A DNA stretch of 16,785 bases from JAHFUI01 sp041485905 (GTDB lineage Bacteria > Acidobacteriota > Vicinamibacteria > Vicinamibacterales > CAVVIG01): contig JBGPKK010000099.1 in assembly GCA_041485905.1 (NCBI GenBank), forward strand, positions 1-16,785, in the 5' to 3' direction. The notes under the pieces were generated by a model. That model saw only the letters and a program-made list of their open reading frames with translations, was not told the origin of the DNA and did no database searches. Positions 1-9,996 of this stretch are shown piece by piece; within the stretch, counting starts at the first letter, position 1; each line of letters starts with the position of its first letter. The position numbers and the translations under genes are program-made.

Positions 1-768
1 CTAGCGCGGCACCTCGACGCCCGCCACTCTCGCCCGATCGAGTGAGGCTTTCACGAAGCCCGACGCGAGCACGTCGGTCAGAAAGCGATTCACTTCTTCG
101 AGGCGCGACGCCTCGCCCTTCTCGACCACGATCGCCTGGCCGACCACGAGAAAGTTGTCCGCCAGCAGGCGCAGCTTCGAGGAGGTGCGGGCGACCGCCT
201 CCATCCGGGCGCGATTGGCGGCAAACGCGTCGAGCTCGCCGCCGAGGATCATCCCCGCGACGGCTTCGTCGGGCGGCATCAGCGGCAGCACCGCGACCTT
301 GGCCTGCTTCAGGTTCGCGCTGACGTAGATCTCCTGACTCTGACCCTTGACGGCGCCGACCTTCACGCCGGCACGATCGACGTCAGCCGAGCTCTTGATG
401 GCGGAATCGGCGCGCACCAGGTAGCCATTGGCCATCAGCGCATATGGCTTGGAAAAGTCCACTTGCGCGGCCCGTGCCGCTTCGAGGGCGAGGAAGCCGA
501 TGTCGGCCCGGTGGGTCTTGACGGCGTCGATCACCGCGGCCGCGTCGGCGACGGGAAGGATCGTGAACGGCACGCCCCGACGCTCGGCGAGCTCGCGCAC
601 CAGATCGGCCACCGGCCCGGTGACGGCTCCCGTTTGCGGATCGACGCGACCCTGGACCGGATTGGTCGCGAGGAACACCGCCCGCAGCGTGCCGGTCGGC
701 GCCAGATCGGCGGCGGGCAGCGGCAAGGCGGTGACGAAGGCCAGCAAGACAAATTGAAGCGTCAGCAT
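1..768 (-). CDS. Family-3 extracellular solute-binding protein, exported
   Basis: A 255-residue protein likely to bind a small polar solute (amino-acid-like or organic acid) in the periplasm. The N-terminus is a short hydrophobic signal peptide (MLTLQFVLLAFVTALPLPAA, cleavage near residue 20). The body shows the family-3 (PF00497-type) pattern: a first strand 'GTLRAVFLATNPV', then 'ADIGFLA...VDFSKPYA' and 'NGYLVRADS' near residues 88-120, and 'VGAVKGQSQE', which starts the second lobe. It ends at the window edge with TAG in bases 1-3, so it is complete. It begins 24 bases after the stop of the lyase gene at 793-2148, which suggests co-transcription. No permease or ATPase is visible nearby, so it may work with a distant transporter or be a stand-alone binding or sensory protein. 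The family call is good; the ligand is unknown. Confidence 0.85.
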   Translation of the reverse strand: MLTLQFVLLAFVTALPLPAADLAPTGTLRAVFLATNPVQGRVDPQTGAVTGPVADLVRELAERRGVPFTILPVADAAAVIDAVKTHRADIGFLALEAARAAQVDFSKPYALMANGYLVRADSAIKSSADVDRAGVKVGAVKGQSQEIYVSANLKQAKVAVLPLMPPDEAVAGMILGGELDAFAANRARMEAVARTSSKLRLLADNFLVVGQAIVVEKGEASRLEEVNRFLTDVLASGFVKASLDRARVAGVEVPR

Positions 769-792
769 GAGCTCTATTGTAGCCGGGCCCCG

Positions 793-2148
793 TCAGGCCC
801 CGGACTTGTTCGACTGCGCGGCCAGTACGCGATCGACCATCTGGCCCGACAGCCCCAGGTAGTTCGCCGGATCGACGAGCTTCGCGAGCTCCTCGCGCCC
901 CACATGCGGCGCAACCCGCTTGTCGTCGGCCAGCACGTCGAGAAACGAACGGCCGGTCGCGATGACCTGACGGCAGACGTCGTACACCACGTCGTGCGCA
1001 CGCTGCCGCCCGAGCGCGGGGCCAAGGCCCATCATGACCGCCTCCGACGCGATCAGACCGCGCGTCAGGTCGAGATTTTTCCGCATCCGCTCGGGATCCA
1101 CCTCCAGCCCGCCGACGAGCGTACGGGTTTGTCCGAGCACACCAGCCGAGAGCAGAAAAATTTCCGGTACGGCAATCCACTCGATCTCCCACGGGCCGGT
1201 CGAACGCTCGTGGTCTTCGACCATCGCGTCGAGGAGCGCGGCGACGTGTTGACGCACCATCGCCGTGCCCGCATGAATAATGTTGCAGGAGATGGGGTTG
1301 CGTTTCTGCGGCATCGTGCTCGACGAGCCGCGGCCCTCGGCAAAGGGTTCGTACACCTCCTCGACCTCGGTCTGCATCAGCAGCTTCACGTCCATCGAGA
1401 TCTTGCCGGCGGTGCCAGTGACCAGACCAAGGAAGCACCCGACCTCGGCGATGCGGTCGCGCATGGTGTGCCACGCGATCTCCGGCTGGCCGAGGCCGAG
1501 CTCCTGGCAGAGCGCCGCCTGCACAGTGAGACCGTCCGCGCCAAGCGAGGAAAGCGTGCCGGCGGCGCCGCCGAGCTCCCCCACCAGCACGCGCGGGCGC
1601 AGCTCGCGGAGACGCGCGAGATGCCGCTCGAAACCGGCCAGCAGCACCGCCATCTTGTAGCCGAAGGTGACCGGGACGGCGTGCTGCAGATTACTGCGTC
1701 CGGCCATGGGGGTGTCGCGGTAGCGTGCCGCGAGGCTCGCGAGCGCGGAGGAGATCGCGAGCAGGTCCTGCTCCAGGAGCTCCAGCCCGTCGCGGATCTG
1801 CAGGACGGTAGCCGTGTCGGTGATGTCCTGTGTCGTGGCGCCCCAGTGGCACCATTCGCCCAGGTCGTCTCGGCAGAGGCCAACGAGCTGCTGCACCACC
1901 GGGAGCACCGGGTAGCCGATCCGCTCCGTGTCCGCCTTCAGCTTCGCGAAGTCGAACTGCCCGGCATGGCAGTGGCGGCCGATCTCGTCGGCCGCCCCCT
2001 GCGGGATGATGCCGAGCCGGGCCTGCACGCGGGCCAGCGCGGCCTCGATATCCAGGTAGTACTGCACCCGCGCCTCGTCGGAAAAGATGCGGCGCATGGC
2101 CCCGGTGCTGAAAATGTCGCGGAAGATCGGCGAATCGGTGGCAGGCAT
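793..2148 (-). CDS. Fumarase/aspartase-superfamily lyase, PcaB/PurB type
   Basis: A 451-residue cytoplasmic lyase of the class-II fumarase/aspartase superfamily, which performs beta-elimination or cycloisomerisation through a conserved flexible loop. Three superfamily regions are visible: 'HWGATTQDITDT' at 101-112, 'RSNLQHAVPVTFG' at 151-163 with a likely catalytic His156, and the signature loop 'GSSSTMPQKRNP' at 274-285 carrying the catalytic Ser. The C-terminal end 'DPANYLGLSGQMVDRVL' resembles the C-terminal domain of adenylosuccinate lyase-like members. The N-terminus 'MRRIFSDEARVQYYLDIEAALA' resembles 3-carboxy-cis,cis-muconate cycloisomerase (PcaB) more than PurB. The neighbouring carboxymuconolactone-decarboxylase-like gene fits that reading, but it lies on the other strand and is exported. 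Argininosuccinate- or adenylosuccinate-like substrates are not excluded. A GAGGA ribosome-binding-like stretch precedes the ATG. Superfamily certain, substrate uncertain. Confidence 0.88.
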   Translation of the reverse strand: MPATDSPIFRDIFSTGAMRRIFSDEARVQYYLDIEAALARVQARLGIIPQGAADEIGRHCHAGQFDFAKLKADTERIGYPVLPVVQQLVGLCRDDLGEWCHWGATTQDITDTATVLQIRDGLELLEQDLLAISSALASLAARYRDTPMAGRSNLQHAVPVTFGYKMAVLLAGFERHLARLRELRPRVLVGELGGAAGTLSSLGADGLTVQAALCQELGLGQPEIAWHTMRDRIAEVGCFLGLVTGTAGKISMDVKLLMQTEVEEVYEPFAEGRGSSSTMPQKRNPISCNIIHAGTAMVRQHVAALLDAMVEDHERSTGPWEIEWIAVPEIFLLSAGVLGQTRTLVGGLEVDPERMRKNLDLTRGLIASEAVMMGLGPALGRQRAHDVVYDVCRQVIATGRSFLDVLADDKRVAPHVGREELAKLVDPANYLGLSGQMVDRVLAAQSNKSGA

Positions 2149-2204
2149 GTGGTGATCCTCATGAAGACGAGTCGAGCGATAATAGGCGCGTTCAGGAGCA
2201 TGGT
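2149..2204. promoter_or_regulatory. Divergent promoter region between lyase and MBL-hydrolase genes
   Basis: This 56-base gap separates two divergently transcribed genes and so should hold both start signals. On the + strand a GATAAT hexamer at 2178-2183 matches the -10 consensus at five of six positions and would give a very short leader. No convincing -35 element is seen 17 bases upstream. AGGAG at 2194-2198 lies 6 bases before the ATG at 2205 and supports that start. The only ribosome-binding signal on the minus strand is a GAGGA-like stretch. Confidence 0.4.
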
Positions 2205-3080
2205 ATGCGCGTCGGCGACAAAATGAGGCATGCGGCCGCAGCCCTGCTGGCGGCGCTCCTCGCCTTCAGCCCCCAGCGCGCGGCCGGGCAGACCAGACCC
2301 CCGCGGGTCCAATCGGTGCGGCTGTATGTGTTCGATTGCGGCGTGCTGAAGCGCGGGGAACCGACGGCCTACGGGCTCACACGCGAGCAGGTCGGATCCA
2401 CCGATTTCTCCGACGCGTGCTATCTGGTGGTCCATCCTCGAGGCACGCTGCTGTGGGACGTCGGCATCATTCCCGACGACCAGATCACCCCTGGCGGCGT
2501 CGAGCTCCCGGCCGCACGCGGCAACACCAACAGAGCCCGGAGAACGCTGCGCAGTCAGTTGAAGGAGATCGGGTACACGCCGCGTGACATCACCTATCTG
2601 GCCGTCTCGCATGGCCACGCCGATCACATCGCGAACGCCAACGAGTACGCCGGAGCCACGCTGCTGATTCAGAAGGCGGAATGGGACGTCCTCTTCAGCG
2701 AGGACGCGCAGAAGCAGCCGCTTTTCGCCACCTACAGCGCGTTGAAAGGCAGCAAGACGATCAAGCTGGAGGGAGACCGCGACGTGTTTGGCGACGGATC
2801 GGTCGTCCTGAAATCCACGCCGGGCCACACGCCGGGCCATCAGTCGTTATTCATCAAGCTGGCAAAGGCCGGACCGGTGCTGCTCACGGGCGACCTGTAT
2901 CATTACGCCGCGGAACGCACCTTCAACAAGGTGCCCGCCAACGACAGCAACAAGGCGCAGACTGCGACGTCTCGGGCCGCCATCGACGAGCTGCTGCAGT
3001 CAACCGGCGCCCAGCTGTGGATTCAGCACGACATCATCGCCAACGCGACGCTGAAGAAATCTCCGATGTACTACGACTGA
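2205..3080 (+). CDS. Exported metallo-beta-lactamase-fold hydrolase (AHL-lactonase-like)
   Basis: A 291-residue zinc hydrolase with a signal peptide. The ATG at 2205 has AGGAG six bases upstream; a second in-frame ATG at 2223 would start directly before the hydrophobic stretch and is a possible alternative. The metal site is complete: 'SHGHADH' at 135-141 (His136, His138, Asp140, His141), 'GHTPGH' at 207-212 (His208), Asp230 in 'LLTGD', and His275 in 'IQHD'. The layout, with 'VFDCG' near 43 and 'WDVG' at 84-87 ahead of the HxHxDH motif, is like N-acyl-homoserine lactonases and related lactonases. The export signal means it would act outside the cytoplasm. Lactone opening is a family-based inference; other ester or lactam substrates are possible. 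It is followed after 71 bases by a gene on the same strand. Confidence 0.88.
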   Translation: MRVGDKMRHAAAALLAALLAFSPQRAAGQTRPPRVQSVRLYVFDCGVLKRGEPTAYGLTREQVGSTDFSDACYLVVHPRGTLLWDVGIIPDDQITPGGVELPAARGNTNRARRTLRSQLKEIGYTPRDITYLAVSHGHADHIANANEYAGATLLIQKAEWDVLFSEDAQKQPLFATYSALKGSKTIKLEGDRDVFGDGSVVLKSTPGHTPGHQSLFIKLAKAGPVLLTGDLYHYAAERTFNKVPANDSNKAQTATSRAAIDELLQSTGAQLWIQHDIIANATLKKSPMYYD

Positions 3081-3089
3081 AAGAAGTGT

Positions 3090-3120
3090 GAACTTAGAAG
3101 TGAGAACTTAGAACTTAGAA
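3090..3120. repeat. Short GAACTTA tandem repeat
   Basis: GAACTTAGAA occurs at 3090-3099 and again at 3111-3120. Between them is another GAACTTA at 3104-3110, which runs directly into the last copy. It is AT-richer than its surroundings and lies between a stop codon and the ribosome-binding site of the next gene. No coding or hairpin role is apparent. Confidence 0.7.
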
Positions 3121-3151
3121 GGACTGCGAAGGTTTGTCCGAGGAGGCCACG

Positions 3152-3778
3152 ATGATCGTCCGCTTTGTCACGATGTTGCTCATGACGTTCGCTCTGTCGG
3201 CGGGCGCGCACGCGCAGGAGCGGCTGCCGCCGATTCCCGCCGAGAAGATGACGGACGCGCAGAAGAAAACGGTCGCGGACTACAAGGCGATTCGCGGCAG
3301 CGATCTGACCGGCCCCCCGTGGTCCGTGCTGCTGCGCGTTCCGGCGCAGGTGGTTCCCGCGCTTCAGATCCGGCTGCATTATCTGAACGAAAGCGTCCTC
3401 GGTCCACGGCTCACGGAATTCTCGATTCTGATCGCCGCGCGGCGCTGGACGAACAACTGGGAATGGAACGCGCACGCGCCAGCGGCCGCGACCGCCGGCC
3501 TGAAGGCGGACCTCGTCACGGCCGTGAGCGAGGGACGCCGGCCCGATCGGATGGCCGACGACGAGGCGATTGTCTACGACTTCGCCACGGAACTGCAGAA
3601 CAACCAGAGCGTCAGCGACCCCACCTATGCGCGCGCCCTCGCAAAATTCGGCGAGCCCGGTGTCGTCGAGATGGCCAGCATCCAGGGCTACTACGCGTAT
3701 CTGGCGATGGTCATGGATGTCGCGCGGGTCGGCGTGCAGCCGAACGCGAAGCCTGTGCTGGAGCGCTTTCCCCGATAA
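3152..3778 (+). CDS. Exported carboxymuconolactone-decarboxylase-like protein
   Basis: A 208-residue, mostly helical protein of the carboxymuconolactone decarboxylase/AhpD-like superfamily. The ATG at 3152 is preceded by a perfect AGGAGG five bases upstream (3141-3146) and opens directly into a signal peptide (MIVRFVTMLLMTFALSAGAHA, cleavage near residue 21). A TTG start 18 bases upstream is therefore unlikely. The core helix pair contains 'LTEFSILIAARRWTNNWEWNAH' at about 87-108, with Glu104 and His108 in the positions typical of the family. The CxxC pair of AhpD peroxidase-type members is absent, so this is not an alkylhydroperoxidase. Family members act on lactones or as stress proteins, and the export signal is unusual for a PcaC role. 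It may partner the upstream MBL hydrolase, but the substrate is unknown. Confidence 0.82.
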   Translation: MIVRFVTMLLMTFALSAGAHAQERLPPIPAEKMTDAQKKTVADYKAIRGSDLTGPPWSVLLRVPAQVVPALQIRLHYLNESVLGPRLTEFSILIAARRWTNNWEWNAHAPAAATAGLKADLVTAVSEGRRPDRMADDEAIVYDFATELQNNQSVSDPTYARALAKFGEPGVVEMASIQGYYAYLAMVMDVARVGVQPNAKPVLERFPR

Positions 3779-3802
3779 CCGCGGTCGGTTGGAATCCAGA
3801 TG

Positions 3803-3865
3803 ATGTGGCGCAGCCCTTTAGGGCTGCGAGGCGAGCCGTCGCCGGGCTGAAGCCCTGCGCCACAT
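3803..3865. repeat. REP-like double hairpin between convergent genes
   Basis: The outer arms are perfect 11-base inverted repeats: ATGTGGCGCAG at 3803-3813 and CTGCGCCACAT at 3855-3865. Inside the left half, CAGCCC-TTTA-GGGCTG folds into a 6-bp hairpin. Inside the right half, GGGCT-GA-AGCCC folds into another. The element sits between two convergent genes (stops at 3778 and 3877), where it could act as a bidirectional terminator or transcript stabiliser, although no T-tract follows either hairpin. Its left 26 bases (3804-3829) recur exactly, inverted, at 14834-14859. Confidence 0.8.
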
Positions 3866-3876
3866 GGACCGCCGCT

Positions 3877-5526
3877 CTATCGTGCAGGCAGTGCGAAGGC
3901 GGTTAGCGTCAGTCCGGCCGGCGCGAGGATCCACTGGCGGCCGTCGAGCATGTAGGTGATGGCTGCCGAGCCCCACAACGGGCCCCCGGCCTGAAAGCGC
4001 CAGAGCTCCTTTCCCGTCGTCGCGTCGAACGCGTAGAAATACCCGTCGGCATCGCCGGTAAAGACCAGACCGGATGCGGTTGACAGGATCCCTCCCGTCA
4101 GATCGAGCGACACCGTAGAGGGATACGACCGGTACCGGTGCTCCCAGCGCCGCGCGCCGGTCGTCGGATCGATCGCCCGCAGCGCGCCGAACTGTTCGCG
4201 CCCTTCGACGAGCCGCCGGCCGCCGCTCGGCACGCGCACACCCAGTCCGATCGGCGGCGTCGGCTTGACTGCCGTCCAGGTGGCGCAGGTTTCATGCGCC
4301 GTCACGAAAAACAGCCGCCGCTCGGGATCGAATGAGGGCGGCATGAAATTGGTCCCTCCGTGATTGTCCGGCAGGCACTTCTCCGGCGTGCCGATGTTGT
4401 CGAGCACGATCGGACGACCGTCGGCGCCAATCTCTTTGGCCCAGTTGGAACCGTCGATGAATGGTTTGGCGACCAGGAGCTTTCCCGTTTCGCGATCGAG
4501 CGTGTAGAAGAAGCCGTTCCGATTGGCGACCATGACCACTTTTCTCAGCTGGCCGCCGATCGTCAGGTCTGCCTGCACCGGCACGTGCGCCGAGTCCCAG
4601 TCGTGCACGTCGTGCGGCGTGAACTGGTAGTGCCAGCGCAGCTTGCCGGTGTCCGCGTCGAGGGCGACGAGCGCACACGTGTACAGATTGTCGCCTTCGC
4701 GATCGTCGCCGTAGTAGTCGGGATTTGGATTCCCGGTGCCGTAGTACACGAGATTGAGCGCCGGATCGTAGCTGCCGGTCACCCAGACCGCTCCGCCGCC
4801 GCGCGCGGCCACATCGGCGTTCGGCCACGACTGACTGCCGGGCTCGCCAGGGCCGGGGATCGTATAGAACCGCCACGCGCGCTGTCCGGTTTGCGCGTCG
4901 TACGCATCAATGTAGCCGCGGCTCGAAAAGTCGCCGCCCGCCACGCCGATGATCACCTTGTTCTTGATCACGAGCGGCGCCGCCGTAATCGCATTGGCGT
5001 TCTTCAGATCGCCAACCGGCACGTCCCAGACGACGGCACCGGTTTTTCTGTCGAGCGCGAGCAGATGCGCATCGAGCGTGCCCATATAGAGCCGATCGCC
5101 CAGGATCCCGAACCCGCGATTCACCGGCCCGCAACACACTGACGCCGAGAAGTTCGGCGGCAGCACACGGCGATAATTCCAGAGCGGACGAGCGGTCCGC
5201 GCATCGAGCGCCCAGGCCTGGTTGTTGTTCCCCGTCACGTACAGGACGGCGTCGACGACGAGCGGAGAGTTCTCGATGCCGCGGCCGACGAACCCCGGCA
5301 CGTCGGTCTGGAACACCCACTGAGCCGTAAGGCCGGCGACGTTTTGCGGCGTCACCTGCGTGAGCGGGCTGTGTCGCTGACCGGTGTAATTGCCCGAGAA
5401 GGTCAGCCAGCGCGACGGATCCTTGAGTCCCGCGAGCAGATCCTGTTCCGTCACCGGTCGCTGGGCCGGTTGCTGCGCCGCGAGCGTCGCAACCGCGGCG
5501 ATGGCGATGATGACAGAGCGAATCAT
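3877..5526 (-). CDS. PQQ-dependent alcohol dehydrogenase (quinoprotein), exported
   Basis: A 549-residue periplasmic beta-propeller quinoprotein that oxidises alcohols using pyrroloquinoline quinone. I place the start at the ATG at 5526, which opens into a signal peptide (MIRSVIIAIAAVATLAAQQ); an in-frame ATG at 5619 would add 31 non-signal residues and overlap the divergent gene. Family landmarks are the vicinal disulfide Cys131-Cys132 in 'SVCCGPVNRG', 'GGGAVWVTGSYDP' near 243-255, 'YYGTGNPNPD' at 261-270 with the metal-ligand Asn266, 'DNLYTCALVALDADTGKLRWHYQ' near 279-301, and 'TPHDVHDWDS' at 303-312. In the last motif Asp309 is the likely catalytic base and Asp311 matches the extra Asp seen in lanthanide-dependent XoxF/PedH types. 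There is no CxxCH heme motif, so it is a type-I enzyme needing a separate electron acceptor. PQQ synthesis genes are not in the window. Confidence 0.9.
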   Translation of the reverse strand: MIRSVIIAIAAVATLAAQQPAQRPVTEQDLLAGLKDPSRWLTFSGNYTGQRHSPLTQVTPQNVAGLTAQWVFQTDVPGFVGRGIENSPLVVDAVLYVTGNNNQAWALDARTARPLWNYRRVLPPNFSASVCCGPVNRGFGILGDRLYMGTLDAHLLALDRKTGAVVWDVPVGDLKNANAITAAPLVIKNKVIIGVAGGDFSSRGYIDAYDAQTGQRAWRFYTIPGPGEPGSQSWPNADVAARGGGAVWVTGSYDPALNLVYYGTGNPNPDYYGDDREGDNLYTCALVALDADTGKLRWHYQFTPHDVHDWDSAHVPVQADLTIGGQLRKVVMVANRNGFFYTLDRETGKLLVAKPFIDGSNWAKEIGADGRPIVLDNIGTPEKCLPDNHGGTNFMPPSFDPERRLFFVTAHETCATWTAVKPTPPIGLGVRVPSGGRRLVEGREQFGALRAIDPTTGARRWEHRYRSYPSTVSLDLTGGILSTASGLVFTGDADGYFYAFDATTGKELWRFQAGGPLWGSAAITYMLDGRQWILAPAGLTLTAFALPAR

Positions 5527-5602
5527 GCGAAGCACGGGAATGCCGGGGAGTATATCAAGCGTCTCGCGGCTCGTCACGGGCGAGAGGTGCGATGATGGAG
5601 TG

Positions 5603-7306
5603 ATGCCCGCCTCTGACACAGCTCCCAGTTTCGCGACGCTCGGATTGCGGCGCGAGCTTACCGACGCCGTGGCGGCGCTCGGTTACGAGGAACCCACACC
5701 CGTCCAACGCGAGACGATCCCGCTGCTCCTGCAGGGTGGCGACCTGCTCGGCCAGGCCGAGACCGGTACGGGGAAGACCGCGGCCTTCGCGCTGCCGATG
5801 CTGCAGCGGATTGGCGAGGGGCGGCCAGGCCCGCGCCAGACCTGCGGGCTGGTGCTGGTCCCCACACGCGAGCTCGCCATGCAGGTGGCCGAGGCGATTC
5901 ACAAGTACGCGAAGGGCGTGGGGTTGACGGTCCTCCCGCTTTACGGCGGCGCGCCGATGCACCAGCAAATCCGCTCGCTGGAGCGCGGCGCCCATGTCGT
6001 GGTGGCCACACCCGGGCGTGCGCTCGATCACATGCGGCGCGGCACGCTCCGCCTCGACACGCTGCGCATCCTGATCCTCGACGAAGCCGACGAGATGCTC
6101 GACATGGGCTTCGCGGACGACCTCGACGCGATTCTGAAAGCGACCCCGGAGTCGCGCCAGACGGCGCTCTTCGCGGCGACGATGCCGGCGCGGATTCTGT
6201 CGATCGCGGGGCAGCACCTGAAGAGTCCCGCACGGGTGACGATCGCCCGCGAGAAAACCGCGGCGGGCAAGATGCCGCGCGTCCGCCAGGTCGCCTATAT
6301 CGTGAGCCGCCCGCACAAGGCGGCGACGCTCGCGCGCATCCTCGACATGGAAGATCCGGTCGCGACGCTCGTCTTCTGTCGGACGCGCATGGAAGTCGAG
6401 TCGCTGACCGAAACCGTCAATGCGCACGGCCAGCGTGCCGAGGCGCTGCACGGCGGCATGATGCAGCGGCAGCGCGATCACGTGATGGCGCTCTTTCGCG
6501 CGAAGAAGGCCGATCTGCTGATTGCCACCGACGTCGCCGCCCGCGGTCTGGATATCGAGCACCTCTCGCACGTCGTGAACTACGACGTGCCCGCCTCGCC
6601 GGAAGCCTATCTGCACCGCATCGGCCGTACCGGCCGTGCCGGGCGCGGCGGCACGGCCATCACCCTGGCGGAGCCCCGCGAACACCGGCTGTTGCGGGTC
6701 ATCGAGAATTTCACGCGGGCCAAGATCGAGGTGGCGACCATCCCGACCGTCGCCGACCTGCGCGCGCGGCAGCTCGATCTCACCCGCGCCTCGTTGCGCG
6801 AACGCTTACTGGCCGGCGACTTCGATCACGTCCGGGTCGTCGTCGAATCGCTCGCGCAGGAGTTCGACATCGTCGACATTGCGGCAGCGGCGGTGAAGAT
6901 GGCGCATGCCGCGGCCGCCGGGGACGGCGACGACCGCGAGATTCCGACTGCCGCGTCAGTCTCGCGGCCGGACATCGCCCTGGGCAGGCGAACCATCGCT
7001 GGGAAGCCGAAGGGCGAACGTCCTTCACGTCCCTCGCAGACGCGTGGTGCAACTGACGCGGATGGACCAACCGTGCGCCTGTTCGTCGGTGCGGGCCGCC
7101 AGGCCGGTATCCGGCCGGGCGATCTGGTCGGCGCCATCACAGGTGAGGCCGGCGTCGAGTCGCGGACGCTTGGCGCTATCGAGATCGCCGACAAGTTTTC
7201 GTTGATTGACGTGCCCGAATCGCTCGCCGACGAGATCATCACCGCTTTGCGGGCGACGACGATTCGAGGGAAAAAGGTGCTGGTGCGTCGTGACAGAAAC
7301 GTCTGA
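5603..7306 (+). CDS. deaD: DEAD-box ATP-dependent RNA helicase, DeaD/CsdA type
   Basis: A 567-residue ATP-dependent RNA helicase that unwinds short RNA duplexes, with roles in ribosome assembly and cold adaptation in the family. Motifs in order: Q-motif 'GYEEPTPVQ' 27-35, Walker A 'AETGTGKT' 52-59, 'PTRELA' 87-92, 'TPGR' 136-139, 'DEAD' 160-163, motif III 'AAT' 191-193 instead of the usual SAT, 'ATDVAARGLD' 308-317 and 'HRIGRTGRAG' 338-347. After a flexible linker (about 435-488), residues 490-564 ('VRLFVGAGRQAGIRPGDLVGAI...') match a DbpA-type RNA-binding domain, which argues for DeaD/CsdA over the shorter RhlE type. The ATG at 5603 has only a close GGAG upstream; a GTG immediately before it is an alternative. 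It is divergent from the PQQ enzyme and lies 20 bases upstream of clpS. Confidence 0.93.
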   Translation: MPASDTAPSFATLGLRRELTDAVAALGYEEPTPVQRETIPLLLQGGDLLGQAETGTGKTAAFALPMLQRIGEGRPGPRQTCGLVLVPTRELAMQVAEAIHKYAKGVGLTVLPLYGGAPMHQQIRSLERGAHVVVATPGRALDHMRRGTLRLDTLRILILDEADEMLDMGFADDLDAILKATPESRQTALFAATMPARILSIAGQHLKSPARVTIAREKTAAGKMPRVRQVAYIVSRPHKAATLARILDMEDPVATLVFCRTRMEVESLTETVNAHGQRAEALHGGMMQRQRDHVMALFRAKKADLLIATDVAARGLDIEHLSHVVNYDVPASPEAYLHRIGRTGRAGRGGTAITLAEPREHRLLRVIENFTRAKIEVATIPTVADLRARQLDLTRASLRERLLAGDFDHVRVVVESLAQEFDIVDIAAAAVKMAHAAAAGDGDDREIPTAASVSRPDIALGRRTIAGKPKGERPSRPSQTRGATDADGPTVRLFVGAGRQAGIRPGDLVGAITGEAGVESRTLGAIEIADKFSLIDVPESLADEIITALRATTIRGKKVLVRRDRNV

Positions 7307-7326
7307 GGTGCAGATGATGCCGGCGG

Positions 7327-7662
7327 ATGCGCTACCCTGTATTGGTGGCCGATCAGGACAAGACCGACGGAGCCGTCAAGGAACGGGTCACGCCGAAGAC
7401 GAAGCAGCAGGAGCCGACGCTCTTCAAGGTCGTGCTGCTCAACGACGATTACACGACCATGGATTTCGTCATCCACGTGCTCGAGGACGTATTCCAGAAG
7501 TCGCCCGCAGAGGCGTACCAGATCATGATGCACGTGCATCTGAACGGCCGCGGGATCGCCGGCGTGTATCCGTGGGAGATCGCCGAGACCAAAGCCGGCA
7601 CGGTGATGTCGATGGCGCGCAGCGCGGGATATCCCCTGCGAGCGGCGCTCGAAGAAGAGTAG
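7327..7662 (+). CDS. clpS: ATP-dependent Clp protease adaptor ClpS
   Basis: A 111-residue adaptor that binds N-degron substrates (bulky hydrophobic N-termini) and docks them on the ClpA N-domain. The core is canonical: 'FKVVLLNDDYTTMDFVIHVLEDVF' at 33-56 with the substrate-pocket Asn39-Asp40, then 'MHVHLNGRGIAGVYPWEIAETKA', with His71 of the conserved V-H-x-x-G region. The first 30 residues are variable, as expected for the flexible ClpS arm. The ATG at 7327 has no good ribosome-binding site at normal distance; TTG at 7342 or GTG at 7345 in the same frame would give a shorter, equally plausible protein. It follows the helicase stop by 20 bases and precedes clpA by 15 bases, the standard clpS-clpA pairing. 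Confidence 0.97.
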   Translation: MRYPVLVADQDKTDGAVKERVTPKTKQQEPTLFKVVLLNDDYTTMDFVIHVLEDVFQKSPAEAYQIMMHVHLNGRGIAGVYPWEIAETKAGTVMSMARSAGYPLRAALEEE

Positions 7663-7677
7663 GCGAAAAAGGTCATC

Positions 7678-9986
<2,309 letters not shown>

Positions 9987-9996
<10 letters not shown>

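Noticed and set aside
463..2226. Long open frame on the + strand opposite the lyase gene
   Set aside because: It is antisense to a lyase with a complete catalytic signature. Its product is Arg/His-rich without domains, as expected from a high-GC shadow frame.
3134..3151. TTG start giving six extra residues to the carboxymuconolactone-decarboxylase-like protein
   Set aside because: AGGAGG lies inside that extension, five bases before the ATG at 3152, and the signal peptide starts at that ATG.
5527..5619. Upstream start for the PQQ dehydrogenase
   Set aside because: The added 31 residues precede the signal peptide and overlap the divergent helicase start; the start at 5526 opens directly with an export signal.
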